DNA from: Hygrophila difformis
Taxonomy: Eukaryota > Streptophyta > Magnoliopsida > Lamiales > Acanthaceae
Assembly (NCBI GenBank): GCA_030278955.1
Contig: JAOANR010000011.1
Span: 44,627,417 to 44,691,416, forward strand
Direction: 5' to 3'
Length of the DNA: 64,000 bases
Below the pieces are notes generated by a model, which did no database searches, was not told the origin of the DNA, and saw nothing but the letters and a program-made list of their open reading frames with translations. Of the stretch, positions 31,303-42,914 are shown one piece after another (position 1 is the first letter of the stretch; each line of letters opens with the position of its first letter). Both the position numbers and the translations under genes were made by a program.

Positions 31303-33249
31303 TTATCTTGGCGTTGTCCGTTGCTCTGAGATGCTAATACTCCATTCACCAGACAAGCTGGAATCCGAGATTCTTGACAGGGACTGGAAAATATCTTCCA
31401 TGTTAGGGCGGTCCGATGGCTCCTTCTTCAGACAATTGTCGATCAATCTGAACAACACGAGGGCAAGGTCTGGAGGATACTTCCCCTGCAGAGAAGGATC
31501 CATTATAGTATTCACCAAATTCCCCTGGCCATTGTCCTGGTGCAGCACCGGAACCAGAACCTCGGGTAATTGCTGAGTGTTCGCTTCCTCACAAAGCACA
31601 GACACTTCTTTCCCCGTCAGAATCTCCAGCAGAAGAGCCCCGAAAGCATACACGTCGAGCTTCGGAGAAACCACCCCATTCTCTAAGTACTCAGGTGCCA
31701 TGTACCCTTTAGTGCCCACAATGTGCCTTGTCAAGGCATATTCACCTTCCTGCCCCTCCGCAGATCTTGCAAGGTTGAAATTCGTGATTTTTGCTCTGAA
31801 ATCTCGATCCAGGAGGACATTGCTACAATTCAAGTCCTTGTGGATATGTGGAGGGGTTGTGTATCTGTGTAGGTAATTTATCCCTGCAGCTACATCCAGG
31901 GCAATTTGCAGCCTCTTGTTCCAGTCCAGGATCGTTTCTCCTCCTCCGTCGCGAATCCAATCGCCGAGCGATCCATTGGAGGCGTACTCGTAAACGAGGT
32001 ACCAATACCCCTCATTGAAAGAAACGCCGGAGAGACGGATGAGATTGAAATGGTTAATCTTGTTCAGGAGAGTGATCTCTCTCGACACGTCTCCGTGTAT
32101 TTTCTTGACGGCCGCCAAATCGCCGTTGATGGTTGCACGATAAACGGACCCCTTGATGCAACAGCTGGGGCTGAAATCCTGTGTGGCTGATTTCAGTTCT
32201 TGAAAGGGGTAAACTTTGAGAGATTGGGCTATGCTGGAGAGGCTTTCCAGGAAGTCCTGTGACTCTTCATCTTTATCCTTCTTGACAGCTTCATAGCTCC
32301 GGGAAGGTACCGCAGGTTCCGGTTTTTCCGGCGATCTCTTACGGAGGACTACACAGAAAAGTATTCCCCCGGCAATGGATATAAGAACAAGGCCTCCAAC
32401 AACACCAACAACAATGTACACCCAGGTTCGATCCGAACCGCCGCCCGGAGGAGGAGCAGGCGTCGGTAACTCCGTGCCGAAGGGAGGCGGCGGAGACTGG
32501 GGCTGAGTAACTTGAGAAATTGTCGGGGGATCCCGGAGGGGGACAAGGAGAGTGGTAATTGGATTAATGAATTCAGTTCCGTTCAATTGATTGGCGAATC
32601 GAATACTGGCCTCGTCGACCTGGAAAAGGGTACTTACGGTGGACAGAAACTGATTCCAGGCGAGCAGGTAGCTGAGCAGGTAATTGACGCCGGCGTCGGT
32701 TTGATTCCTGGTAGGGCAAGCGCATCTCAGGGGGACGGTGACTCGATCGCCGATATTCAAAGAATTAGTAGAAATACTGTTCTGATCCGCCATGGCCTGA
32801 CACGTGGACAGACCCTGGAAAGTGTTGTTCGCAATCCGGAGATAGCCGGTATCTCCGGATCGGACGACGTAGGTGGCATTGACCTGGTAGTAGGGGCCGG
32901 AGCAGGAGCACGTTACGGGGACGAGGACCATCCGATCCGTTTCGAACGATGAATTTTCGGGGACGGAATTGAGCTGGGACAGTTGGGTGGAGTTGACGGA
33001 CAGGAGCGTGGATATGGCGGCGACGGACGTGTAGGGCGGCTGCGCCCGGAAAGTGAGGTAAGCCTGACAGGATGTGCGGAGGCCATTGCAGGTGTAGCCG
33101 AGGCCGGAGGTTGAATTGTGGGCGTTGTTGCAGTCTGTAGTGTCGCGGCCGATGTAAGGCTGCTGGGCAAGAATTGATGCGGGGAAGATGGAGATTAGGA
33201 AGATTGTTGAAAGTGCAAGAATTGGGAAACAACGGTGATGGAAATTCAT
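31303..33249 (-). CDS. LysM receptor-like (pseudo)kinase, LYK4/LYK5-like, intact (648 aa)
   Basis: A single-exon gene whose product should sit in the plasma membrane and bind N-acetylglucosamine polymers such as chitin, working with an active CERK1-type kinase. I chose the ATG at 33249 because it opens a signal peptide (ILALSTIFLISIFPASILA); the frame extends upstream to 33408 without a plausible leader. Order: signal peptide 1-29; three-LysM ectodomain with CxC pairs (TCSCSG, CACPTRNQ) to ~265; transmembrane helix ~276-300 (YIVVGVVGGLVLISIAGGIL); kinase-like domain ~350-635. The Gly-rich loop is degenerate, AAVKKI keeps the lysine, HRD reads HKD, and DFG reads NFN, so catalysis is unlikely. 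It is a close paralogue of the disrupted gene at 18661-25926 and the only intact copy here. Confidence 0.94.
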   Translation of the reverse strand: MNFHHRCFPILALSTIFLISIFPASILAQQPYIGRDTTDCNNAHNSTSGLGYTCNGLRTSCQAYLTFRAQPPYTSVAAISTLLSVNSTQLSQLNSVPENSSFETDRMVLVPVTCSCSGPYYQVNATYVVRSGDTGYLRIANNTFQGLSTCQAMADQNSISTNSLNIGDRVTVPLRCACPTRNQTDAGVNYLLSYLLAWNQFLSTVSTLFQVDEASIRFANQLNGTEFINPITTLLVPLRDPPTISQVTQPQSPPPPFGTELPTPAPPPGGGSDRTWVYIVVGVVGGLVLISIAGGILFCVVLRKRSPEKPEPAVPSRSYEAVKKDKDEESQDFLESLSSIAQSLKVYPFQELKSATQDFSPSCCIKGSVYRATINGDLAAVKKIHGDVSREITLLNKINHFNLIRLSGVSFNEGYWYLVYEYASNGSLGDWIRDGGGETILDWNKRLQIALDVAAGINYLHRYTTPPHIHKDLNCSNVLLDRDFRAKITNFNLARSAEGQEGEYALTRHIVGTKGYMAPEYLENGVVSPKLDVYAFGALLLEILTGKEVSVLCEEANTQQLPEVLVPVLHQDNGQGNLVNTIMDPSLQGKYPPDLALVLFRLIDNCLKKEPSDRPNMEDIFQSLSRISDSSLSGEWSISISEQRTTPR

Positions 33250-33861
33250 TTTGATGGTGGAATTGGAGGAGGATTCAACAGCTTCAAGGTGGTTGCTTTG
33301 CTCTGCTTTATCGAGGACAGGAATTAGGTAAGGAATATGGTTGTTTCTGTAGGGAACAGATCTTGGGAGATCCCGGATCCCTACACCAGATTGATCTACA
33401 CCGTTCATGAGGCGGATGTAGTAGTAGATTTGACTTGTGTAATAAGGAGTATGTTGGACGAGGAGAAGTCCATGAGAAAAGGAAGGAAGTTGCCTGGAAA
33501 GGGCTTGTTGTAAGGACAGGGCCCAGGAGGAGGTAGCTTACGACCAGGAATTGATAATAGTGGAGAGTATATTGGTTTTGTTTTCTACTACATGTTTTTT
33601 TAATTTAATATTGGGATTGGAAGAGTTGAATAATAAAGTTTGGTTGGATATATTTGTTGTTTAGTACTCGTGTCTCTCTCGATTCTCATCTAATTGGCGT
33701 TCGGACAAATCCACACACCGATTATGTTGACCAACAAAAAAGCCAATGTTAGGGAAATTTGACTTCATCACCTCTTCAAGTTTGCAACTCCTAGCTCGTT
33801 GGAGGTTTGGTCCCATGGCTATTTACAAATTGTCATACGAAAATCATAATGAACCTAATAC
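33250..33861. other. Upstream region of the intact LYK gene
   Basis: No gene is seen. The stretch should contain the 5' UTR and promoter for the minus-strand LYK gene. I do not see a convincing TATA box at the expected distance. Confidence 0.45.
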
Positions 33862-34540
33862 AAGGGTGAAAACGGGACGGATACGGGCGGATAGTATTCG
33901 TCCCGTATCCTATCCCATATTTTTTTATCGAATACGAAATCGAATACGAATAGGCCGGATACAAATACGAATTTGAATATTTCGGGAAACGGATACGAGA
34001 TGGATTCGGATTTTAAGTCGGATAATCTTTTAATTATTAAACTTAATGTTTTGTATAATTTTTTAAAAGAAATCGGAATATATACTATGTAAGCTAAACT
34101 GATTTTTTAAATTTTCCAAGATCATTTGTTATTTCATTCAAGACATCTAAATAGCATAACTACAAGATGTTGCGTACTACAGTTTAAATACAAAGAACCA
34201 AATGATGTAGTCAAGTTGATTAATATGATTTGATTTAATTACATGTGGCTTTCAAGCTTTTGATTATATTTATACATATATAGTATTACTTATTTATTTT
34301 ATAGTTAATATAATATATTATAATATATATTTATATATATATATATATAAATTTTCGGATATTCGGATAGAAAATACGGATAATATACGCATGATATTCG
34401 GATTTTTCGGATACATGCGGATATTTACAATCCCATATCCTGTCCCGTATCCGCCGGATATAAAAATTCGAATTCGGATTCGAATATAATCGAATACAGC
34501 ATCGGATCGGGCGGAAATTATCCGTCCCGCTTTCACCCCT
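33862..34540. mobile_element. Non-autonomous hAT element with 8-bp target duplication
   Basis: The ends AAGGGTGAAAACGGGACGGA and TCCGTCCCGCTTTCACCCCT are inverted copies. The flanks CCTAATAC (33854-33861) and ACTAATAC (34541-34548) match at 7 of 8, the hAT duplication length. Subterminal regions are packed with CGGATA / TATCCG and GAATACG motifs in both orientations, possible transposase-binding repeats. No transposase is encoded. Confidence 0.87.
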
Positions 34541-34607
34541 ACTAATACTGTAGGGATTTTTTTTGTGAACAAATAAATCTTTTGAGCTTCCTTAAGTTAC
34601 AAAAGTA

Positions 34608-34859
34608 CTTCCTCTGTTTGCCCCATTGGGGTTTCACCACTGTTCATACATACACTTTAACTTAAAGTTTTATCATAGTTATACAAGTTAAAATATAGTG
34701 AAGTGAGATCTTGTTAGATTCGTCTCGTCGTGTAGTTTTTAAATATCAAACTTTTAAAAGTTTTACTTGTACCGAACTTGAGTCATTATTAGTGGTTAAA
34801 AATGTACATTGGACTATATATTGGGTGGATCCGTAGTAAATATAAAAAAACAGAGGAAG
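34608..34859. mobile_element. Stowaway MITE, TA duplication
   Basis: The ends CTTCCTCTGTTTG and AAACAGAGGAAG are flanked by TA on both sides. The internal sequence matches the family seen at 52467 and 61458 (ATCTTGTTAGATTCGTCTCG). Confidence 0.9.
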
Positions 34860-34971
34860 TATAAGTTCTTTTCAATTTTTTTTAGGTGAATATTTTTCTT
34901 TTTCAATTGTTAATAATAAAGTTTGTTAAAATCTACCCTCTACAGCCACATATAAACAGTTAAGTAAATTA

Positions 34972-35232
34972 CTTCATTCGTCTTGAAATGTTTTTAACGG
35001 ATCTACATATCATGCAATTCAATGCACATTCTAAACCCTTAATAATTCAAGTTCGATACAAATAAAAATTGTAAAAAGTTCGATATTTAAAAACTACATG
35101 ACGAGCCGAATCTAACAAGATATCACCTGGCTATATTTAACTTGTATAACTATGATAAAACTTTAAGTTAAAGTTTGTGTGTAAATAGTAGCACATTACC
35201 AAACGTAAAAAAACATAACGAGACGAAGGTAG
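34972..35232. mobile_element. Stowaway MITE, opposite orientation to the previous one
   Basis: The ends CTTCATTCGTCTTG and GAGACGAAGGTAG are flanked by TA. The internal sequence is the reverse complement of the 34608 copy (CGAATCTAACAAGATATCAC). Confidence 0.87.
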
Positions 35233-36364
35233 TATAAAAATTCAAACGTAAACAAAAAAAAGAAATAATTATAAAATAAAAAATAAAAAATTGAACATTT
35301 CAAAAACAATAAGTTCAACTTAGAATGTTAATACTTAAAATAAAAGTTGAGATATAAAGAGTCAGCGTGAAAGTTCAAATTAGAAAGTTCATACTAAGAA
35401 CATATTTGACATTTTCCTACAATATAATGGTGTATTACTCTACCGTTTGCATATCAATATGCAGGGGTAATTCTTTATATATTTTTGGAGTTTATCTGTT
35501 ATATAAGCAACGGATATGATATAGAAACTTTACTACTCTGAAAAGGATGATTCATTGGTAAGAAAAGTGGGCCTATAAATATTAGCCTTACAAAATCAAA
35601 GAATAAGACTGCCTATAGACGAGGACTTTGTTCAATGGACAAATGTATAATTTGTACTACTACTTGTGTGTGCATGTGTAATATATTAAGTGATAACCCA
35701 TTCGACTTATGGTAATATCCAGCAAATTGATAAAAAGCAGTAGCCCTAATGTAGCCCATTCTTAAGCCTTGAAATTATTCTTTCAATGATCATTGTCAAA
35801 ATGTCTACTATCATACTTGAAATTTTCTGCACTGACCAAATTCCAATATTCACAATCATTGAAAGGCACAAATCATTGAAGTCTCCCTTCCGACACTTAA
35901 TTTCATCCCCATTCATATCCAAACGTCGTGAAAAAAAACCGTGCTAATTCATTCAGGAAAGTTTTCAAGCAGCGTTCCAGAAGCAAGGCCTGCTGCAGAA
36001 AGGAAGGACGATGTGAACTTTTAGAGATTGATGACAACAAAAAAGATGCGTGATTTCCTCATCAGGAATGATTCTCCAAAAGTCAGGGACTGCATTCGAC
36101 TCCCCCCTTAATTAGTTGGTGCATTAAAAGCTCCAGCAAAAGAAATGCAGCTCAGCTGATCGGTGTTGGAACATTACGATCTACCAGAACTTCCAGGACT
36201 GGACAATCTCTTGGCTCCAGAGAGACCTATTTTAGAAGCTCAAACAACAAGCAGTACATGTGGAATCCAGGCAGCAATCATGCCTTTTGCTGTCTGATTT
36301 CAGCTTTTTCCAAGTTGTTTCAATATATATATATATAGGGAGTTGGATTATTTTGTGTTGATGT
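35233..36364. other. Intergenic region left of the second Copia element
   Basis: No gene is recognised. The stretch 35950-36300 has a coding-like base composition with short open pieces in several frames (for example LEHYDLPELPGLDNLLAPER from about 36165), but stops interrupt it and I cannot assign a family. It may be an exon relic. The Copia target site GATGT follows. Confidence 0.45.
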
Positions 36365-36642
36365 TGTGGAAAACCATATTGAACAAAGGTTTTGCGCTCA
36401 ACTGTTTCTCATTGAATCAAAGAAGGTAGTTACAATGTTTTATATACAGAAGAAAGCGCAGAAGAAGTAAAGCACGACTACTACATACATTAATGGACTG
36501 GACTAAAACATAATATGGCCCAAAGCACAAAATAGGCCCAATAACATAACAAAGCCCAATAGCCTGAACTAATCTTCATCCAGTGTTGGTATTGAGCTGC
36601 AATGGAGAGTTTGCAGCAGCAAGTCGACCTCTAGCTTTGACA
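36365..36642 (-). repeat. 3' LTR of the minus-strand Copia element
   Basis: It begins TGTGGAAAAC and ends CTTTGACA on the plus strand. The last codons and stop of pol (36576) lie inside this LTR. Confidence 0.95.
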
Positions 36643-39600
36643 TCCCCCCCGCAAGCTGGAACCTTCCAAAGGTTCAGCTTGGAGCAAAATCCTTGAAAAA
36701 CCTTCGGAGCCAAACCCTTGGTGAAAACATCTGCAAGTTGAAGAGTAGTAGGAACAAAACTAGGATCGATGAGATGTTGTTGAAAATAGTCTCGAACATA
36801 ATGACAGCCCACATCCAAATGCTTGGAACGTTCATGATGAATGGCATTCTTAACCAACTGAATGGCAGACATATTATCACAGAACAATGGATAGGGAGTA
36901 GGGAGAGGAAGATGTAACTCTTTGAAAAGAGATCCAACCCAAAGAAGCTCGGATGCTGCCAAGCCAAGACTCCTATATTCTGCCTCAGTTGTGCTTTTGG
37001 AAACAACCTCCTGCTTCTTTGTTTTCCATGATATAAGACTGCCACCAAGAAAGACACAATATCCAGATAAAGATCGTCTAGAGGTAGGGCAATTGCCCCA
37101 ATCAGAATCACAATAACCTTTGAGATCAAGAGATAGGCCAAAAGGATAGTAAAGCCCCAAGATGAAGGGTGTTGCTGAGATACTGAAGAATTTGGATGAC
37201 TCCACTCCAGTGCTTGACAGTAGGTGATTGCATGTGTTGGCTGAGTTGTTGAACACTGAAGCACAGATCAGGCCGAGAAAATCCAAGGTAGAGAAGTTTA
37301 CCAACCATCTTTCGAAACAAAGAAGGATTATCAAACAAAGGTCCTTCAGTATCAAACTGTTGATGAGGGGGACAAGGAACATGAACTCTTGGTGCTGCGG
37401 GAAAATCAACCTCTGAGAGAAGATCCAATGTATACTTGTGTTGAGTCACAGAAAAGCCAGTAGAAGACCTGACAATTTCGAGGCCAAGAAAATATGAAGC
37501 ATCTCCCAAGTCTTTGATTGTAAATTGTTGATGGAGAGCAGCCTTGAGAGAAGTAATCTCAGACTGGTCATCACCTGTAACTAAGATATCATCAACATAA
37601 ACTACAAGTAGAACCATTCCAGAGTTAGTGAACTTGAAGAAAACACAAGGATCACAATAGGAGATCTTGAAATCAGAGATAAGTAGGAAATCCTTCAAGG
37701 CCATGTACCATTGCCTTGGTGCCTGTTTGAGCCCATATAGGGACTTCTTCAATCTGCAAACCTGACCAGAAGAGGAAGAAAGTCCTGGAGGACAGGACAT
37801 GTATATTTCTTCATCAAGTTTGCCATGTAAGAAGGCATTATTGATATCCATTTGAGAGATGAACCACTGATTTGAGGCAGCCAATGCAATAAGGATTCTG
37901 ACACTGACTGTCTTAGCAACAGGAGCAAATGATTCATGAAAGTCTTTGCCATATCTTTGATGAAACCCTTTAGCTACAAGACGAGCCTTATGTTTGTTAA
38001 TTGATCCATCCGGATTATGCTTTACCCTGAAAACCCACTTACACCCTATAGGTCTCTTTCCAGCTGGTAAGGAAACCAGATCCCATGTATCATTTTTAGC
38101 TAAGGCATCAAGTTCAGCCTTAATAGCAGTATCCCAATGAGGAATACCATTAGCCTGACTAAAACAGGTTGGAACAAACTCAGGATCAGTGAGAGATGAA
38201 CACACATAATCATTATATCTCTCAGGTCTTCTAGTTACTCTCTTTGGTCTGGTAATTGGTGCAGGTTGAGGAGTAACCTCTGTGCTTAAAGAGTTGAAAG
38301 AGGGACTCACCATTGGAGATGATGAACCTGAGGGAGAGTTGCTCAGAGTCAACTCAACAGAGGAATGAGATTCAGACCTCTCAGTGGGAGAGGTAGAAGA
38401 GGTAATGTCAAAAGTGTTGCTCACTGATCCTTGAGGGACCAGAGGAGAGTGCTCAGAAAGCTGAGGTCCAAGAGAGACTTCAGTAGAGGATGTGGTACTA
38501 TGATTTGCAGTGGGCAAATCACTGAGTTGGTAAAGGTTTGTAGGAGAGGAAAGAGTAGGAGTAAGAGTTTGTACAGTAGGACCACCAGTATCATGGGGTG
38601 TATAATCTTTGAATGGAAAAATCTTGTCATAGAATGTCACATCCCTGGATATCACCACTTTCTTAGATGCAAGTATGAGAATTTTATAACCTTTCTTGTC
38701 AGCTGCAGGACCAAGGTAAACACCTTTTTGACCTCTGGCATCAAGTTTGCCTAATGGACAAGGGATTTTTACAAAGCTGAGGCAGCCAAAGGTGTGAATG
38801 TCTGTCAAGGATGGCTTGGAACCAAGTAAAACTTCACATGGAGACCTCCACTGTAAAACTGCTGTAGGAAGTTTGTTGATTAAAGAAGTAGCAGTGAGTA
38901 GAGCATCGCCCCAGTAGGTCTTTGGAACATGAGAGGCCAACAACATACTTCTTGCAACCTGTACAAGGTGCCTGTGCTTCATTTCCACTCTTCCATTTTG
39001 TTGGGGTGTGTAGATGCAGGAAGTTTGATGAATCATTCCCAATGAAGCAAAAAGTTCAGAACATTGTTTGTTGCAAAATTCTGTTCCATTGTCAGTCCTT
39101 ATGATTTTTACAACCCCATGATACTGTGTTTTAATATAGGAAAGAAATTTGGATAAAAGAGAGAAAGTGGTAGATTTATGCTGCATTAAAAGAATCCAGG
39201 TAGCTCTAGAATGATCATCAACAATTGTGAGAAAGTATTTGTAACCAGACCTATCTTCAGTAGAGAATGGTCCCCATAAATCACAATGAATTAGGTCAAA
39301 ACAATTTGCAGCATGAGAGGAACTGGTTTGAAAAGGAAGTCTATGCATTTTTGATTCATGACAGATATCACAAGGCAGTGTAGGCTTAGTATCAAAGTGT
39401 AATCCCAACTTAGCCATTACAATGGAAGATGGATGGCCAAGTCTATTGTGCCAATCCAAGTAATCAACAGAATTAGAAACAATACCAAGAACAGCAGAAG
39501 GAAAACAAGGAGTTTTATTACAATGAAGAGTGTAAAGCTTATTCAGTAAAGATCCTTTTAGTAGAATTCTCCTAGACCTCGGGTCCTGCAAAAGGCAAGA

Positions 39601-41049
39601 GGATTCATCAAAAATGGCAATGCATTTTAAATCTTTAGTCATTTGGCTAATAGAGAGCAGATTCATGACAACCCCAGGAACAAAATAAACATGTGGAACA
39701 ATGAGATTATTAGGGAGTCTCACTGAACCAACATGAGAAGGGGTTTTAGTAGAGCCGTCTGGCAGAAAAATAGAGTGTTTAAAAGTGAAAGGCTGAGGAT
39801 CAAGCAAGAGAGAAAGATTAGCACAGAGATTACAGCTGGCCCCTGAATCCAAGAGCCAGAGACCATTGAGAGTACTAAAAGTGGATGAACTACCTGCTAA
39901 GTCACAGCAGCCTCCAGCAAAATCCAATGGAGTGTTCATGTTTGAGCTGAGATGTGACTTAGTGAGCTCTTTTATCATTTCTTCAATCTTGGATAAGCGA
40001 CTTTCAGCAGACTCAGAAGACACACCAGAACCATCTGAGACAGTGACTGAAGCAACAGCTCCAGCTATGCCTTTTACTTTTCTTTTGTCTCCTAATGCTT
40101 TGTACCAATCAGGAATAACTCCTGAGATCATGAAGCAATTCGCCTTGCTGTGACCTGTCTTCTTACAGTGATCACAGTAGGCTGACTTATTAGCCAATTG
40201 GTAGCATCTATCCTTTGTGTGACCTGACTTTTTGCAATAAGTACAAACAACTCCTCCTTTCCTTTCAGAGTTTTGTTTGTCACCACTATTCCAACCTTTT
40301 TCATACTTTTCACTAACACCAAGAGCAAACTGAGATGCACTATTAACTCCAGTAGATCCAATTAAACCATTTTGAGACTCACAATTGATAATCATTCCAA
40401 AAGCATCACTAGAATTAGGCAACGGATGCATGAGTAAAATTTTATTACAAGTTTGAGAATAACTCTCATTTAAACCCATTAGAAACTGTATCAGAAGATC
40501 CTCATCGTCATCTTTCATCTTGGATTTGAGATTTTCAGGATTATCAACAGTAATAGGTTTAACAGATCTATAATCATTCCATAGAGTTTTCAATTCACTG
40601 TAATAAGCAATGACAGAACGATCTTCCTGAGTAAGATTTACAATCTTCCTTTTTAAATTCAGAGTTTGCGGACCACTAACTCTTCCAAAACAATTTTTCA
40701 GTTCATTCCATAAAGCAAACGAAGAAGTAGGATGAACAAACTGCCTAGCAATATCAGGTGAAATAGAATTTCGCATCCATCTCAAAATTAACGAATCAAC
40801 TCTCTTCCATAATTTGTAATTAGGATCAGTAGAGGAAGGAGCAGGAAATGTACCAAGTATAAAGCCGTCCTTAGCTTTGATGTACAAAGCACTTTCAACA
40901 TCTGCACGCCAAGCGATCCAATTCTTTCCATCCAGTAGAGACGAGGTGAGTAGAAGATGAGGTTGATCGGCCGAAGTAAGAACAAGTTCCTCGCAAATTT
41001 GAGTTGGAATTTCTTCAGTAACCTTTTCAGTATCCTTCTCATTTGACAT
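36576..41049 (-). pseudogene. Copia Gag-Pol polyprotein with a single frameshift in RNase H
   Basis: The ATG at 41049 opens a 1307-codon frame ending at 37126. It covers Gag, two zinc knuckles (CTYCKKSGHTKDRC and CDHCKKTGHSKANC, near residues 270-300), protease (LLDSGASCNL, ~400), integrase (WHNRLGHPSS, ~540; RTDNGTEF; QQNGRVE) and reverse transcriptase (YVDDILVTG, ~1150). The remaining RNase H (KGYCDSDWG, STTEAEYRS, HLDVGCHYVRD) is in another frame and ends at 36576. The frames part near 37150, at a four-base C run (G on the coding strand) one base too long for continuity. A sequencing or assembly error at this run is possible, since the rest is intact. Confidence 0.92.
36643..36653 (-). other. 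Polypurine tract of the minus-strand Copia element
   Basis: GCGGGGGGGGA on the minus strand directly precedes the 3' LTR. Confidence 0.88.
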
Positions 41050-41147
41050 GATTCAGCCACAGAAACAAATTCGAAGTTGAAAAATTGAAGAATCGAGCTA
41101 GAGCAAGGAGCGAAAAATAAAAAATCGAAGCGAATTTTTGGATCAGA

Positions 41148-41159
41148 GCTCTGATACCA
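41148..41159 (-). other. Primer-binding site of the minus-strand Copia element
   Basis: On the minus strand TGGTATCAGAGC directly abuts the 5' LTR end (...TTCCACA). Confidence 0.93.
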
Positions 41160-41436
41160 TGTGGAAAACCATATTGAACAAAGGTTTTGCGCTCAACTGT
41201 TTCTCATTGAATCAAAGAAGGTAGTTACAATGTTTTATATACAGAAGAAAGCGCAGAAGAAGTAAAGCACGACTACTACATACATTAATGGACTGGACTA
41301 AAACATAATATGGCCCAAAGCACAAAATAGGCCCAATAACATAACAAAGCCCAATAGCCTGAACTAATCTTCATCCAGTGTGGTATTGAGCTGCAATGGA
41401 GAGTTTGCAGCAGCAAGTCGACCTCTAGCTTTGACA
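41160..41436 (-). repeat. 5' LTR of the minus-strand Copia element
   Basis: It matches the left LTR except for one base and is followed by the duplicated GATGT. Confidence 0.95.
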
Positions 41437-42597
41437 GATGTCTTGGATCCGACCATGTAACATTTCATCAGCTTAGAGCTTTGGTTTTTGTCTAAAATTT
41501 TCAGATGCCTATAATGGCAATAATGACAGGTAGAGGAGGCCCTGCAATTAAGGACCTAGAAATTGGAAGGTGGAAAAGTACCAGCTGCAGTTTTCGTCGT
41601 TTCGCCCATCTTTTATCAGGGCATATGCAGCGACATTTATACAATTTCCAACGAGGCCCGCCCACGGGGGGGCTCATTTTGGCTTCCACAAGCAATTGCT
41701 CGTCTCAGCGATCTGATCTTGCTCAAGGAGAGCAGATCTTGTCGTGCAATCCATTCACAAAGTATTAATTATGAGTATTTCAACAAGTCAAATTACCCTT
41801 TAATGAAAGTAACAAAAGCAAAAAATTAGAATAAACAACAAATGTTACAGAGGATTGGTCCACTGAAAACATTTGGAATTTTAGATAATTAAAGTCAAAA
41901 GAAAATTGATCATCAATCGCCACTTCAATCTGCAGAAGAACTTCCATAGCGCCCTACTAAATTAAAATGAAGAATAACTGGAAAATGAAAACTGGTAAAT
42001 ATTTAAATTACTGCTTAAATATACAGAAAACTTCCTTTCGACACAAGAAAAACTTTCTTTCAGCTGCCCCATCATTGATTCGATCAGGGTTAGTTCATTA
42101 ATTATTACATCGTGGTTGCCATTTTTAGTTTCCTACAGCTTAGGCAAATTATATATCAAGGACAAATTGATTCTTATAATTATCTGTCTGTAAATGGATA
42201 TATACATATATATAAAGAAGCTCTCATTCGAAGCATACACTGATGAAAAAGTTTATAAGTTCGTGAAGGCATTAATAGGGATCACATTGCATATACAGTA
42301 GTTGCCAATTAGATGGAAAAGGGTTTGCAATTACTACATACAAAGAGAAGTGGTGTGTGTAATGTGTAATTGTTGAAAGGTCCCACGTTGACGTGACATC
42401 ATCGTGCATTTGTAATGTTTGGACAAAAACAACTGTTGAACATCGCCATCATTAGCCAATCTTTTTTTCCCCCGATGAGAAATGGCAATATTACACACCC
42501 AATGCAAATTGTCACAACCCATGTGCTTCATCATCATATGTCCTCTCATCAGTCATCACTCACCGACACTTCTTGCTTTGGTTTCTAACATGTACTA
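41437..42597. other. Intergenic region right of the second Copia element
   Basis: This continues the host sequence interrupted by the Copia element. The open frames at 41505-41829 overlap in different registers and match no family I recognise. The rest is AT-rich. Confidence 0.45.
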
Positions 42598-42853
42598 CTC
42601 CCTCCGTCCCATAATGTTCCCATTTGACTTTTTGACACTGTTCATTGTTCAACTTTGATTCGATATTATTGTAATTATATATTTGAAAAAAATAGTCGAG
42701 TTCGGTCTTGTTGGATTCATCTAATCGTATAGTTTTAGAATATATGTTTTACATAATTTCTACTTGTATATATTTTGAGATATTAACAATTTAAAAAGTG
42801 CATTGGATTGTGTGCAGAAATGAAATGAGAACATTATTGTGGGACGGAGGGAG
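42598..42853. mobile_element. Stowaway MITE with well-preserved ends
   Basis: CTCCCTCCGTCCCATAATG at the left and CATTATTGTGGGACGGAG followed by GGAG at the right form clear terminal inverted repeats, flanked by TA at 42596-42597 and 42854-42855. It is 256 bp. The ends are the best preserved of the Stowaway copies in this window. Confidence 0.95.
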
Positions 42854-42856
42854 TAC

Positions 42857-42913
<57 letters not shown>
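42857..42913. repeat. (TTA)n microsatellite
   Basis: About 18 TTA repeats lie directly beside the Stowaway right end. Confidence 0.93.

Positions 42914-42914
<1 letters not shown>

Larger units (their letters stand above)
36365..41436 (-). mobile_element. Full-length young Ty1/Copia retrotransposon, minus strand
   Basis: LTRs of 278 bp (36365-36642) and 277 bp (41160-41436) are identical except for one base missing in a T-containing run. GATGT is duplicated at 36360-36364 and 41437-41441. A primer-binding site next to the right LTR and a polypurine tract next to the left LTR show minus-strand orientation. One frameshift separates the last part of RNase H from the rest of the polyprotein. Confidence 0.96.

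Noticed and set aside
41505..41829. Overlapping frames right of the second Copia element
   Set aside because: Two registers open over the same bases, no recognisable domain and no splice context; kept only as unexplained intergenic sequence.
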